Assembly: GCF_948948975.1 (NCBI RefSeq)
Contig: NZ_CARBVX010000006.1
Coordinates: 1-64,000 of the forward strand
DNA: 64,000 bases
DNA from: an uncultured Lactobacillus sp.
GTDB taxonomy: Bacteria; Bacillota; Bacilli; Lactobacillales; Lactobacillaceae
Reading direction: 5' to 3'
This document shows, piece after piece, positions 8,489-15,902 of the stretch. A program made the position numbers and the translations under genes. A model generated the notes under the pieces. The model did not search any database, had not been told where the DNA came from, and worked only from the letters and a program-made list of their open reading frames with translations. How positions within the stretch are numbered: the stretch's first letter is position 1; each line of letters starts with the position of its first letter.

Positions 8489-9325
8489 ATGTTTAAGAAA
8501 AATTTTTATAAATGGTTTAAAGCTACTTTAGCTATTATTTCAATTATTCTGCTTGTGTTAGATTTTGCGGCAATAATTGATATTAATAGTAGGAATAGTA
8601 AGTGGTTTTGGCTAAATAACCTTATTTTAATTATTTTGGCAATAGATTACTTTTCTCGGCTCTATCTTGCAAAAAATAAGAAAATATTTTTTAGAAATAA
8701 TATTTTTGAGCTGCTAGCAATTATTCCTGTTGGTCTTGCCTTTAGTTGGATGAAACTGGCTCAGTTGGGAGATATTGGTTTATATTTTAGGCTATTACGT
8801 TTAATCCGGTTGGCTGGTCTAGTAGGTATGCTAAAAGATATATTACATACTCATGGGATTTTATATGTAATCTACTTTAGTATTGCCTTTTTGATGTTAG
8901 GATCAGTTGCAATTTCGATTACTGAACATGTTTCATTAGACCAAGCATTTTGGTGGGCAGTAACTACTGCAAGTACTGTCGGTTATGGAGATATTTCTAA
9001 GCATACAATTTCGCCACAGTCCTTATTGGGAAAATTGGTAATTTTGGTGATGATCCTTATTGGAGTGGGAGTAATGGGAATAGTTACTAGTTCACTTACT
9101 GCCTACTTGATGAGAAGAAATGAGGGCAAAATCAGTATTAAAGATAAGAATGCAGACTTGACCTTAATTTTAGATAAATTAGACCGGCTAGAAGATCAAA
9201 ATAAAATACTGGCCGAGCAAAATCAAAACTTACAAAAGCAAATCCAAGAATTAAAAGAAAATCGACCTCCTCGGGAGTGGGATAAACTTAAAGAATGGAT
9301 TGAAAAGAAAAAAGATAAAAATTAA
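8489..9325 (+). CDS. Voltage-gated-type potassium channel
   Basis: A 278-residue six-segment ion channel. The selectivity filter TVGYGD follows the pore helix AFWWAVTTAS. The fourth segment carries spaced arginines (FRLLRLIRLAGLVG), the pattern of a voltage sensor. The C-terminal 60 residues form a likely cytoplasmic coiled coil (LDKLDRLEDQNKILAEQN). I place the start at ATG 8489 because an earlier in-frame start at 8441 lies within the rplL terminator. The ribosome binding site is weak. It probably passes K+ and may stabilise membrane potential; gating is inferred only. Confidence 0.85.
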   Translation: MFKKNFYKWFKATLAIISIILLVLDFAAIIDINSRNSKWFWLNNLILIILAIDYFSRLYLAKNKKIFFRNNIFELLAIIPVGLAFSWMKLAQLGDIGLYFRLLRLIRLAGLVGMLKDILHTHGILYVIYFSIAFLMLGSVAISITEHVSLDQAFWWAVTTASTVGYGDISKHTISPQSLLGKLVILVMILIGVGVMGIVTSSLTAYLMRRNEGKISIKDKNADLTLILDKLDRLEDQNKILAEQNQNLQKQIQELKENRPPREWDKLKEWIEKKKDKN

Positions 9326-9326
9326 A

Positions 9327-9357
9327 GCGTAAATTCAAAAATGAATTTACGCTTTTT
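9327..9357 (+). terminator. Terminator after the ion channel
   Basis: AGCGTAAATTCA / TGAATTTACGCT stem with T-run. It also abuts the end of the convergent small gene and may work in both directions. Confidence 0.85.
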
Positions 9358-9581
9358 TACACTTTCAAATAAAAATGTAGAATAATCATGAATAGAAGAT
9401 AACAACCAGCAATTATAATGATAACCCACCCAGCTGTTAACCAAAATCTTGCCCAAGTTTGTCTATTTGTTGAAAGAACGCGACCAAAAACTGCTTGGTT
9501 GCCTTTTATTCTAAAGCCTATCCATAAACAGATAATTCCAACAATAATTGCTAAAATAAATATAGGAATAGAAATCATCAT
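9357..9581 (-). CDS. Small membrane protein, unknown function
   Basis: A 74-residue protein with two hydrophobic segments (SIPIFILAIIVGIICLWIGF and WVIIIIAGCYLLFMIILHFY) around a basic loop. I chose ATG 9581 (or the adjacent 9578) because AGAAAGGAAGAG lies at the right distance upstream on the minus strand; a longer frame to 9605 would begin before that site. No family recognised. It converges on the ion channel gene. Confidence 0.6.
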   Translation of the reverse strand: MMISIPIFILAIIVGIICLWIGFRIKGNQAVFGRVLSTNRQTWARFWLTAGWVIIIIAGCYLLFMIILHFYLKV

Positions 9582-9684
9582 TCTATCTCTTCCTTTCTGT
9601 AACATTCTAATTATAAGACTTTATAGAAAAAAACAAAGTAGAATTGATAAACTATAAGTAGAAATTAAAGAATCGAGAATAATT

Positions 9685-10296
9685 ATGACAAAAAAGAATC
9701 AAATGTATTTTGCGGCTAATCCTGATGCCAAGCATGATGAACACCTAGTTGATTATCATATTGATGATATCGACTTGAAATTTACAACTGACGCAGGTGT
9801 TTTTTCAAAATTGAGAGTTGATTATGGCTCTGGCGTTTTAATAAAGGCAATGAAAAACGTTGATTTTCCAAAAGATGGCATCTTAGATGTTGGAACTGGC
9901 TATGGTCCAATGGGATTATTTGCGGCTAAGTTTTGGCCTGATCAAGAAGTCGATATGGTAGATGTAAATGAGCGTGCCTTGGACTTAGCCAAAAGAAATG
10001 CACAGTTTAATCGAATCGATAATGTAAATATTTATCAGTCAGACATTTATGAACAAGTGGATAAAAAATATGGGCTAATTATTACTAATCCACCAATTCG
10101 TGCTGGTAAAAAGGTAGTCGACCAAATTTTAACTGAAGCGAAAGATCATCTAGTAGAAAATGGCGTCTTGTTGGTAGTAATTCAGAAGAAACAAGGTGCA
10201 CCTAGTGCCAAGAAATTAATGACAAAGATATACGGAAATTGTGAGATTTTAACTCGAGACAAAGGCTACTACATTTTAATGAGTACAAATAATTAA
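9685..10296 (+). CDS. Class I SAM-dependent methyltransferase, YbxB/RsmC-like
   Basis: A 203-residue methyltransferase. The SAM-binding motif is LDVGTGYGPMGLFAAK (about residues 69-84) and the catalytic motif IITNPPIRAGKK resembles the NPP[FI] loop of RsmC-type 16S rRNA guanine-N2 methyltransferases. The B. subtilis homologue ybxB also sits just downstream of rplL, supporting orthology. The likely role is rRNA modification; the target base is not shown by the sequence. Confidence 0.85.
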   Translation: MTKKNQMYFAANPDAKHDEHLVDYHIDDIDLKFTTDAGVFSKLRVDYGSGVLIKAMKNVDFPKDGILDVGTGYGPMGLFAAKFWPDQEVDMVDVNERALDLAKRNAQFNRIDNVNIYQSDIYEQVDKKYGLIITNPPIRAGKKVVDQILTEAKDHLVENGVLLVVIQKKQGAPSAKKLMTKIYGNCEILTRDKGYYILMSTNN

Positions 10297-10372
10297 AAAA
10301 ATAACAATAAAGGTTTATAATGAAAACGGATACAAAGTAGAGAAATAATACTTTGAAAGAAGTGAATTCATT

Positions 10373-10555
10373 ATGAAACTGTTTATCAATATTATTTTAG
10401 TCTTGATTGTTTTAGCTGGTCTTGGTGGAATGATTTACTTATCGATTGATGGTGATCGTTTCTTAGGCGCAGCTGGGTTAGCGATGCTTTATTTCATTGG
10501 ATCAATCGGCTATTTTGTTAACTGTTATACGATTAAAAAACGTGGTCGTATTTAG
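10373..10555 (+). CDS. Small two-helix membrane protein
   Basis: A 60-residue protein made almost entirely of two membrane segments (FINIILVLIVLAGLGGMIYL and LGAAGLAMLYFIGSIGYFVN) and a basic tail. GAAAGAAGTG precedes the ATG. No function recognised; the length and clean ribosome binding site suggest a real gene. Confidence 0.6.
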   Translation: MKLFINIILVLIVLAGLGGMIYLSIDGDRFLGAAGLAMLYFIGSIGYFVNCYTIKKRGRI

Positions 10556-10635
10556 ATAGAAAGGGTCAAAAGATCTTTTTTATTTTTACTTATTATCCTA
10601 TACATGAATATGTTTTATGATGAATTTATTTATTG

Positions 10636-10664
10636 AAGCTGGTTAATTTAGCCAGCTTTTTTTA
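10636..10664 (+). terminator. Terminator upstream of rgg1
   Basis: AAGCTGG / CCAGCTT hairpin followed by a T-run; separates the housekeeping block from the bacteriocin locus. Confidence 0.8.
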
Positions 10665-10731
10665 GTTATAAAGGGTATTATATTTACAAATACTAGTACT
10701 TATAAGCTCAAACATAGGAATAGATGATGAT

Positions 10732-11574
10732 ATGAAAATAAGAGAAGCTCTTCGAAAAGAAAGATTGGCTCAGCATAAAACACAAGCCGCTTGGATTAAA
10801 AATATACCTATGTCTGTTTCTCACTATTCAGAAATAGAAACAGGTTATGCTAAAAATGGAAAAGAAGCAGATATTGATAGTGAAAAATTAATTTTACTTC
10901 TTAAATCTAATCATGTAGATATAATAAAATTTTTTGAGTCAGTCAATGGCTCATACAAAATTGATGAACGTGCAAGGATGATAGAGAATATTTCTAATCA
11001 ATTATCGGTTGCTTTTAACAATAATGATTTAGAAAAAGTCGAGAAAATTACTCATGAATTGGAAAATATGCCTGCTGTTCCAAAAATTACATATTATCGG
11101 GCTGTATTAATCAGGGCTTATTTAAAAGACGAAATGATTTCAATGGATAAAGCAACTCGAGCAAAAATTAATCAATATATTTATCAAAAAGATAATTGGG
11201 TTACAGATAACGAGGCATTAACAATTTTTGGTAACTCTATGCCTATTTCTGATCCAGACATTTTGATTGCTAGAATGGGAAAGGTATTACGCTACTATAA
11301 AAATTTAGAAAATTGTCCAGCTACTTTTCAGCGGAGAGTATCCACAGTTTGCGTTAATTATTTATACACGGCGCTTTGTATTAGAAAAATTGATAAATAT
11401 GTGTCAGAAACAATGGCTCTTATTCGTACGTTGCCTTTTGATGACAGGTTTGGTTTAAAGATTCTTATTACGCAATATTTTGAAGATATGAAAAAAGGAG
11501 ATAAAAAGTCTATGCAGCAATTAAAAGATGTTCTGAGACATGCAGGTCTAACGAAACTTGCAAATCGATTATAG
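10732..11574 (+). CDS. Rgg-family transcriptional regulator (rgg1)
   Basis: A 280-residue regulator with an N-terminal XRE-type helix-turn-helix (about residues 1-65; ALRKERLAQHKTQAAWIKN...SHYSEIETG) and a helical repeat domain that in Rgg/RRNPP proteins binds a short peptide. The spacing AFNNNDLEKVEKITHELENM is typical of the family. It is followed within 100 bases by a 20-codon hydrophobic peptide gene and then a bacteriocin operon, so it probably controls bacteriocin production in response to that peptide. It is one of four such regulators here; all have the same size and layout but diverge in sequence. Confidence 0.88.
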   Translation: MKIREALRKERLAQHKTQAAWIKNIPMSVSHYSEIETGYAKNGKEADIDSEKLILLLKSNHVDIIKFFESVNGSYKIDERARMIENISNQLSVAFNNNDLEKVEKITHELENMPAVPKITYYRAVLIRAYLKDEMISMDKATRAKINQYIYQKDNWVTDNEALTIFGNSMPISDPDILIARMGKVLRYYKNLENCPATFQRRVSTVCVNYLYTALCIRKIDKYVSETMALIRTLPFDDRFGLKILITQYFEDMKKGDKKSMQQLKDVLRHAGLTKLANRL

Positions 11575-11625
11575 AATGAAAGTTGATCTAAAAATAATTC
11601 GAAATATCGAAATTTAATTGTGAAC

Positions 11626-11654
11626 TTGAATATTTATATATATTGTCTTAGATA
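11626..11654 (+). promoter_or_regulatory. Candidate promoter of the peptide/bacteriocin unit
   Basis: TTGAAT, 17-base spacer, TAGATA. Upstream (about 11599-11612) is the direct repeat TCGAAAT-A-TCGAAAT, a possible Rgg1 binding site. The leader would be very short, starting near the ribosome binding site of the peptide gene. Confidence 0.5.
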
Positions 11655-11675
11655 AGAAATAGAGGAGGAATAAAG

Positions 11676-11738
11676 ATGATTTTCGAAATCTTTGCACTTC
11701 TGATCACTATTTTAAAAAAATTAAACTTTTTATTGTAA
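11676..11738 (+). CDS. SHP-like short hydrophobic peptide
   Basis: A 20-residue peptide, MIFEIFALLITILKKLNFLL, preceded by a near-perfect GAGGAGG ribosome binding site. Size, hydrophobicity, a single acidic residue and an internal lysine pair match short hydrophobic peptide (SHP) pheromone precursors that partner Rgg regulators; those are exported, trimmed, re-imported and bound by Rgg. It sits directly after rgg1 and before the bacteriocin gene. SHPs are more often encoded divergently or convergently to rgg, so this same-strand order is somewhat unusual. The role is inferred. Confidence 0.6.
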   Translation: MIFEIFALLITILKKLNFLL

Positions 11739-11820
11739 TTTATAAAGTATTATATTATTATTAACAAAAATAAAATAATTAAAGAATATATAAATGCTTT
11801 TTTAATTATTATTAAATAAT

Positions 11821-12108
11821 ATTAAGAAAGGTAGAATTATAACTGCTCTTGCAACGACTGGAGCAGCCTTAGCATTGACTATCACGCCAGCCTTGGCAGC
11901 AACAGTTTATGCGCAAGGAGGAACTTGGAATTATGGAGTAAGCAATACCTATGTATGGTCGTATTATTCACATAATGGTAGAACTCACAGTGCTTCCGTG
12001 AAAGGAAACTACTCGACTTCTAGCGGATGGACACGACCAGGAGTAACTGCAAGAGCTTCTGCTACGAAGGCATGGATGGGAAACCAATCATATTACAATG
12101 TGAAATAA
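11821..12108 (+). CDS. Lactococcin 972-family bacteriocin, atypical start
   Basis: The mature region GGTWNYGVSNTYVWSYYSHN with the closing SYYNVK fits lactococcin 972-type bacteriocins, secreted proteins that block septum formation by binding lipid II. The in-frame upstream part gives a good signal peptide (KKGRIITALATTGAALALTI, then PALA and VYA cleavage candidates), but no ATG, GTG or TTG precedes it. The frame opens at 11806 and the natural first codon is ATT at 11821. A TTG at 11875 would delete the signal. Either ATT is used, or the start codon has been lost and the gene is silent. About 95 residues. The family's export/immunity genes follow. Confidence 0.75.
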   Translation: MKKGRIITALATTGAALALTITPALAATVYAQGGTWNYGVSNTYVWSYYSHNGRTHSASVKGNYSTSSGWTRPGVTARASATKAWMGNQSYYNVK

Positions 12109-12122
12109 TTTATAAAGGGGAA

Positions 12123-12154
12123 AAATAATAACGCATTAAATGCGCTATTATTTT
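12123..12154 (+). terminator. Hairpin between bacteriocin and immunity genes
   Basis: AATAATAACGCA / TGCGCTATTATT, one mismatch, then TTTTTG. It probably attenuates so that more bacteriocin than immunity mRNA is made. Confidence 0.65.
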
Positions 12155-12167
12155 TGTATATGAGAAA

Positions 12168-14153
12168 ATGTTTAGGATTGTTAAATTAGGAATCTTTGGA
12201 ATTATAACTGCTCTTAGTTTGATTTTACTCGGTATGCTTACTCAGCAGTTGGATAAGGGAAATGTTCCTGGAAGTCCTACTGTTATTGAAGTAACTAATC
12301 AAAATGGAAAGTATTCTAAAAAAAGAGTATTTGATGAATTAAAGAAAAGTGCTACTCAAAATAACTATCAAATTAGTTTAGTAAGATTAAACACAGTAAC
12401 TGGGAATACGTCGAAGTCATTTTATAATTTTAATGATAAATTAAATCAAAATATTACCTGTTTCAAAAATTCAGATATTTCAAAAATAAACGACCAGAAA
12501 CTTAATTTAGAAGAAGTTAAAGGACGTTACTATACCAACGCTGATTCTCAATCACTTAAAGAATTGAGTAAAAAATTATCAAGCTTAGGATTGAGTTTTA
12601 CAATTTATCATATTTCTTTACTCAGCCTTTTAAAAAATGAAAGTAACATAATTAGCTATTTACCTATATTTATAAGTCTTTTAGCTATTTTACTTATCAT
12701 TATGTTGATTGAAAAAATTTATTCATTTAAAAAATACGCAGTTTTAAGGTTAAATGGATGGTCGTATCTACAAATAATAGTTAACGATCTAAAACGAATG
12801 CTTGTATCATTTAGTACTTTAATCGGCATATTTCTAGGACTGAGTATAGGCTATGCACTTTTAGTGATGAATAAAGATGGGATTATATTTTGGCTCAAAT
12901 ATAGTTCCTTATTGTTGATATTTATATTTGCGTTTTTCATCGTTTTGGATCTTATTTCCTATACTGTATTAGCATATATTAATCTTTATCCAGCTTTGAA
13001 GGGACAAACTTATACTAGACCTTTCGTTGCGACAGGATATATCTTTAAAATATCTTTGATAATTTTAACTACTATCAACGTCTTAAGCTTACACCATACG
13101 GTTGAGACTTTTAGAAATGATCAGACTATAATGCATGAATGGATTAAGCACAATAGTGGTTATGTTCTTCAATTTACTAATGTAGATGATAAAAATGTAA
13201 CCGAAACAGATAAATTAGGGAGTTTAACTAGAGAAACAATGGATTTAATGCCGAATAATATTGTTTCAAGAAATTCACAAGAATTTCATCCTAATTTACA
13301 AGATGATACTCCAGAAAATGGAAATGTACTTTTTGTTAATAAAAACTACTTTAAATACAATGAAATCAAGAGTACTAATAATAAAAAAATCAGTTTTAAA
13401 GATATTAAAAATAAAAATTTTACAATCTTAATTCCTATAAATAGAGAGAATCAGAGACAGAGTTTTATCAAAAAATTTGATGAATTTATAAATTTCCAGG
13501 AAACTTTATCAGGTACAAAAAAGATGAAGGGAAGTTTAAAGATAGTTACTTATGCGAACAACCAATCTATTTTTAATTATACGATTGGAAAAGAAATTGC
13601 TGATTCAATTTCAAGAGATCCAATTATTGTAGTAATAAATAATTTGAATGCCTTATCGGATAATTTCTACTATTCTGCAGCAACTCAAGGGATGATTCAG
13701 TTTTTTGATTTAGACAAGTTGCAGCGAACTTTAAATAAAACTGGACTTTCTAAGTATATTGGTGGAATTACAGATGCTAAAACAAGATTGGCTAACTTTA
13801 GAATTGAGCTAGTTCAGCGTATTACAATTTTATCCTTAATAGTTATAATTTCTTTAATCCAATTAATTTTAGTTATTGCGTTTATCAGTTTATCCTTTAT
13901 CCAAAAAAATCGCTCGAAATTAACAATTAATAAATTATTTGGTCAATCAAATATAAATTTGGTCTCTAGATTTATTTTATTTAATTTAAGTATAGATACA
14001 ATTTTATTTTTATGTGTGTTCATAGTTCAAAAAGCGTCCTTTAGTTCTCTTTGGTATTTAATTATTTATTTAATTGCAGAGGGGTTAATTATTTTCTTTC
14101 TTTCAAATCGATCTGAAAAGAAACTACTTTTGACGTTAAATAAAGGAAATTAA
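12168..14153 (+). CDS. Bacteriocin-associated integral membrane protein (DUF1430-like)
   Basis: A 661-residue membrane protein with one N-terminal segment, a short extracellular part, a cluster of about four segments (residues 160-320), a large hydrophilic domain (about 330-545) and three C-terminal segments. This FtsX/MacB-like layout and the setting identify it as the permease partner that accompanies lactococcin 972-type bacteriocins, with the ATPase gene 14 bases downstream. It is believed to give immunity or export bacteriocin. It is very AT-rich, as is the whole locus. Confidence 0.8.
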   Translation: MFRIVKLGIFGIITALSLILLGMLTQQLDKGNVPGSPTVIEVTNQNGKYSKKRVFDELKKSATQNNYQISLVRLNTVTGNTSKSFYNFNDKLNQNITCFKNSDISKINDQKLNLEEVKGRYYTNADSQSLKELSKKLSSLGLSFTIYHISLLSLLKNESNIISYLPIFISLLAILLIIMLIEKIYSFKKYAVLRLNGWSYLQIIVNDLKRMLVSFSTLIGIFLGLSIGYALLVMNKDGIIFWLKYSSLLLIFIFAFFIVLDLISYTVLAYINLYPALKGQTYTRPFVATGYIFKISLIILTTINVLSLHHTVETFRNDQTIMHEWIKHNSGYVLQFTNVDDKNVTETDKLGSLTRETMDLMPNNIVSRNSQEFHPNLQDDTPENGNVLFVNKNYFKYNEIKSTNNKKISFKDIKNKNFTILIPINRENQRQSFIKKFDEFINFQETLSGTKKMKGSLKIVTYANNQSIFNYTIGKEIADSISRDPIIVVINNLNALSDNFYYSAATQGMIQFFDLDKLQRTLNKTGLSKYIGGITDAKTRLANFRIELVQRITILSLIVIISLIQLILVIAFISLSFIQKNRSKLTINKLFGQSNINLVSRFILFNLSIDTILFLCVFIVQKASFSSLWYLIIYLIAEGLIIFFLSNRSEKKLLLTLNKGN

Positions 14154-14167
14154 AGGGGGGGATCAGT

Positions 14168-14821
14168 ATGTTATCGGCTGTTCAGATTAGTAAAAAGTTT
14201 AAAGATAGAATTATTTTAAACGAGACTTCATGTGAATTTGAAAAAGGAAAGAGCTATGCAATTATTGGGCAGAGTGGTGCAGGAAAAACTACTTTTTTAA
14301 ATATTCTTGGAGGACTAGAACAACCCGACTCTGGGAAGATCTGTATCTCTGGAAAAGAAGTAAGTGAAAAAAATATAGATAAATTACGAAGAGATATATT
14401 AGGATATATTTTTCAAAATTTTGGATTAATTGATAATGATTCTGTTAAGAGTAACTTATCAGTTGGGATAAAGCATAAAAAGATGCCGGAATCCCAAAAA
14501 ATAAAATTAATGCATGAGGTTCTTGAGCAATTAGATTTGAAATATTTAGATTTAGAACGGAAAGTTTATACTTTAAGTGGAGGAGAGCAGCAGAGAATAG
14601 CCTTGGCGCGCATAATCTTGAAACAACCTCAAATAATTTTTGCAGATGAGCCAACAGGATCCTTAGATCCAGATAATGCTTCACTTATTTTAAAACATTT
14701 ATTGGCAGATTTTAGTAAGCAGGCAATAATTTTAATAGCAACCCATGATCCGAAAGTATGGAATGCCTGTGATTACGTAGTTAAATTAAACAATCAGACT
14801 ATTCAATTTGTTAAAAATTAA
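14168..14821 (+). CDS. Bacteriocin-locus ABC transporter ATPase
   Basis: A 217-residue LolD/MacB-type ATPase. Walker A GQSGAGKTT (about residues 34-42), Q-loop YIFQNFGLI, signature LSGGEQQR, Walker B IIFADEPTGSLD and ATHD are intact. Such ATPases accompany lactococcin 972-type loci and pair with the large membrane protein encoded just upstream. AGGGGGGGATC lies before the ATG. It probably powers bacteriocin immunity or release. Confidence 0.88.
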   Translation: MLSAVQISKKFKDRIILNETSCEFEKGKSYAIIGQSGAGKTTFLNILGGLEQPDSGKICISGKEVSEKNIDKLRRDILGYIFQNFGLIDNDSVKSNLSVGIKHKKMPESQKIKLMHEVLEQLDLKYLDLERKVYTLSGGEQQRIALARIILKQPQIIFADEPTGSLDPDNASLILKHLLADFSKQAIILIATHDPKVWNACDYVVKLNNQTIQFVKN

Positions 14822-14843
14822 GCTTTAATGCAGGGGGTAAAAT

Positions 14844-15170
14844 ATGAAGAAATTTAAAATAGGAGTTATTTCACTTCTGACTGTACTGGTAATAGCAATT
14901 ATTGGCGTTTTGACTGTTCATACGTCTACTACTGATCGTTTAAATCCATTGGTTAGTGAAACAGTTAGTTATGCTAAGGTTCCGAAAAACACTCAGAATT
15001 ACAAACAAGTAACGATCATTAACCCAAAGGATGGTAAAACTAGAGCTTATAAAATAAAGCAAGTAGGTGGTTATGATCCAAATCAGGAATATGTTAAGAT
15101 CCATCATAAGGGCCAATATGTAAAATCAATTTCATACATTACAAAAAATCAATTCTATAACCAACAATAA
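14844..15170 (+). CDS. YxeA-like (DUF1093) secreted or anchored protein
   Basis: A 108-residue protein with an N-terminal hydrophobic segment (KIGVISLLTVLVIAIIGVLT) and an extracellular part. The ending YVKIHHKGQYVKSISYIT fits the YxeA/DUF1093 family. In B. subtilis yxeA lies near the peptide-sensing ABC genes yxdLM, and the present gene follows a similar ABC pair by 22 bases, with AGGGGG as ribosome binding site. A role in bacteriocin self-protection is likely but unproven. Confidence 0.7.
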   Translation: MKKFKIGVISLLTVLVIAIIGVLTVHTSTTDRLNPLVSETVSYAKVPKNTQNYKQVTIINPKDGKTRAYKIKQVGGYDPNQEYVKIHHKGQYVKSISYITKNQFYNQQ

Positions 15171-15178
15171 AAATTTTT

Positions 15179-15203
15179 AGCTAGCGGGTCGCTAGCTTTT
15201 TTC
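15179..15203 (+). terminator. Terminator of the bacteriocin operon
   Basis: AGCTAGCG-GGT-CGCTAGCT then T-run. Confidence 0.92.
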
Positions 15204-15243
15204 TTTTTGTTAGAATATAAGCAGAAATTAAAGAGGAAGATAT

Positions 15244-15726
15244 ATGTTAACTAAAGAGCAAAAAGAAAAATACATGCACCTAGCCTTTGAACAGGCAAAA
15301 AAAGCTGAAGAACAAGGTGAAGTGCCAATTGGTGCAGTTGTTGTGGATAAAGACGGCAATGTGATTGGTGAAGGGTATAATAGACGCGAGCTTGATGAAG
15401 ATGCAACGCAGCATGCGGAAATGATTGCCATTAGACAAGCTTGTAAAAAATTAAATTCTTGGCGCCTAGTCGACTGTAGTTTGTTTATTACACTTGAACC
15501 CTGTCCAATGTGCAGCGGTGCTATCATTAATTCAAGATTAGCTGAAGTTTATTATGGTGCTTTTGATCCAAAAGCTGGAGCAGCAGGCAGTGTCATTGAC
15601 TTATTTAAGGTAGAAAAATTTAATCACCATCCTAAAATTTATGGCGGTTTATTTAGGGATCAAGCAGCCCAAATGCTAAAAGATTTTTTCCGTGAAATTA
15701 GACGTAAACAAAAGCAAGATAAATAG
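15244..15726 (+). CDS. tadA: tRNA adenosine(34) deaminase TadA
   Basis: A 160-residue zinc deaminase that converts adenosine 34 to inosine in tRNA-Arg(ACG). The active-site motif is HAE (57-59), with the zinc cysteines in PCPMC (C87, C90). It starts with ATG after AGAGGAAG. The position before the SRP RNA and dnaX matches B. subtilis. No anomalies. Confidence 0.95.
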   Translation: MLTKEQKEKYMHLAFEQAKKAEEQGEVPIGAVVVDKDGNVIGEGYNRRELDEDATQHAEMIAIRQACKKLNSWRLVDCSLFITLEPCPMCSGAIINSRLAEVYYGAFDPKAGAAGSVIDLFKVEKFNHHPKIYGGLFRDQAAQMLKDFFREIRRKQKQDK

Positions 15727-15749
15727 TGGAAAAATAAATCAAAATACTG

Positions 15750-15755
15750 TATTAT
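15750..15755 (+). promoter_or_regulatory. -10 box of the SRP RNA gene
   Basis: TATTAT with a weak TGGAAA -35 17 bases upstream (15727-15732), correctly placed for a start near 15761. Confidence 0.45.
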
Positions 15756-15760
15756 AGTTT

Positions 15761-15836
15761 GTGGGCAATGTCCGACCTCCAAATTGTGTCAGGACCGGAA
15801 GGTAGCAGCACTAAGGTTGCTTGGGCATGTGCCTTT
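15761..15836 (+). ncRNA. ffs: Signal recognition particle RNA (short 4.5S type)
   Basis: The conserved Ffh-binding domain is clear: GTCAGGACCGGAAGGTAGCA followed by the complementary arm through AAGGTTGCTTGGGCA. Outer strands GGGCA and TGTGCC close the hairpin. It is the short, Alu-less form, as in other lactobacilli. Ends are approximate. Confidence 0.9.
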
Positions 15837-15854
15837 TTTTGAGAATTTAAACAG

Positions 15855-15886
15855 CTCTTAGCTCGTTTGAGCTAGGAGTTTTTTTG
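15855..15886 (+). terminator. Terminator upstream of dnaX
   Basis: CTCTTAGCTC-GTTT-GAGCTAGGAG then T7. Confidence 0.85.
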
Positions 15887-15902
15887 ATAAAGGAAGTGCA
15901 AA

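Noticed and set aside
10556..10731. Divergent SHP gene upstream of rgg1
   Set aside because: The only minus-strand short frame (17 codons) lacks a ribosome binding site and is not hydrophobic.
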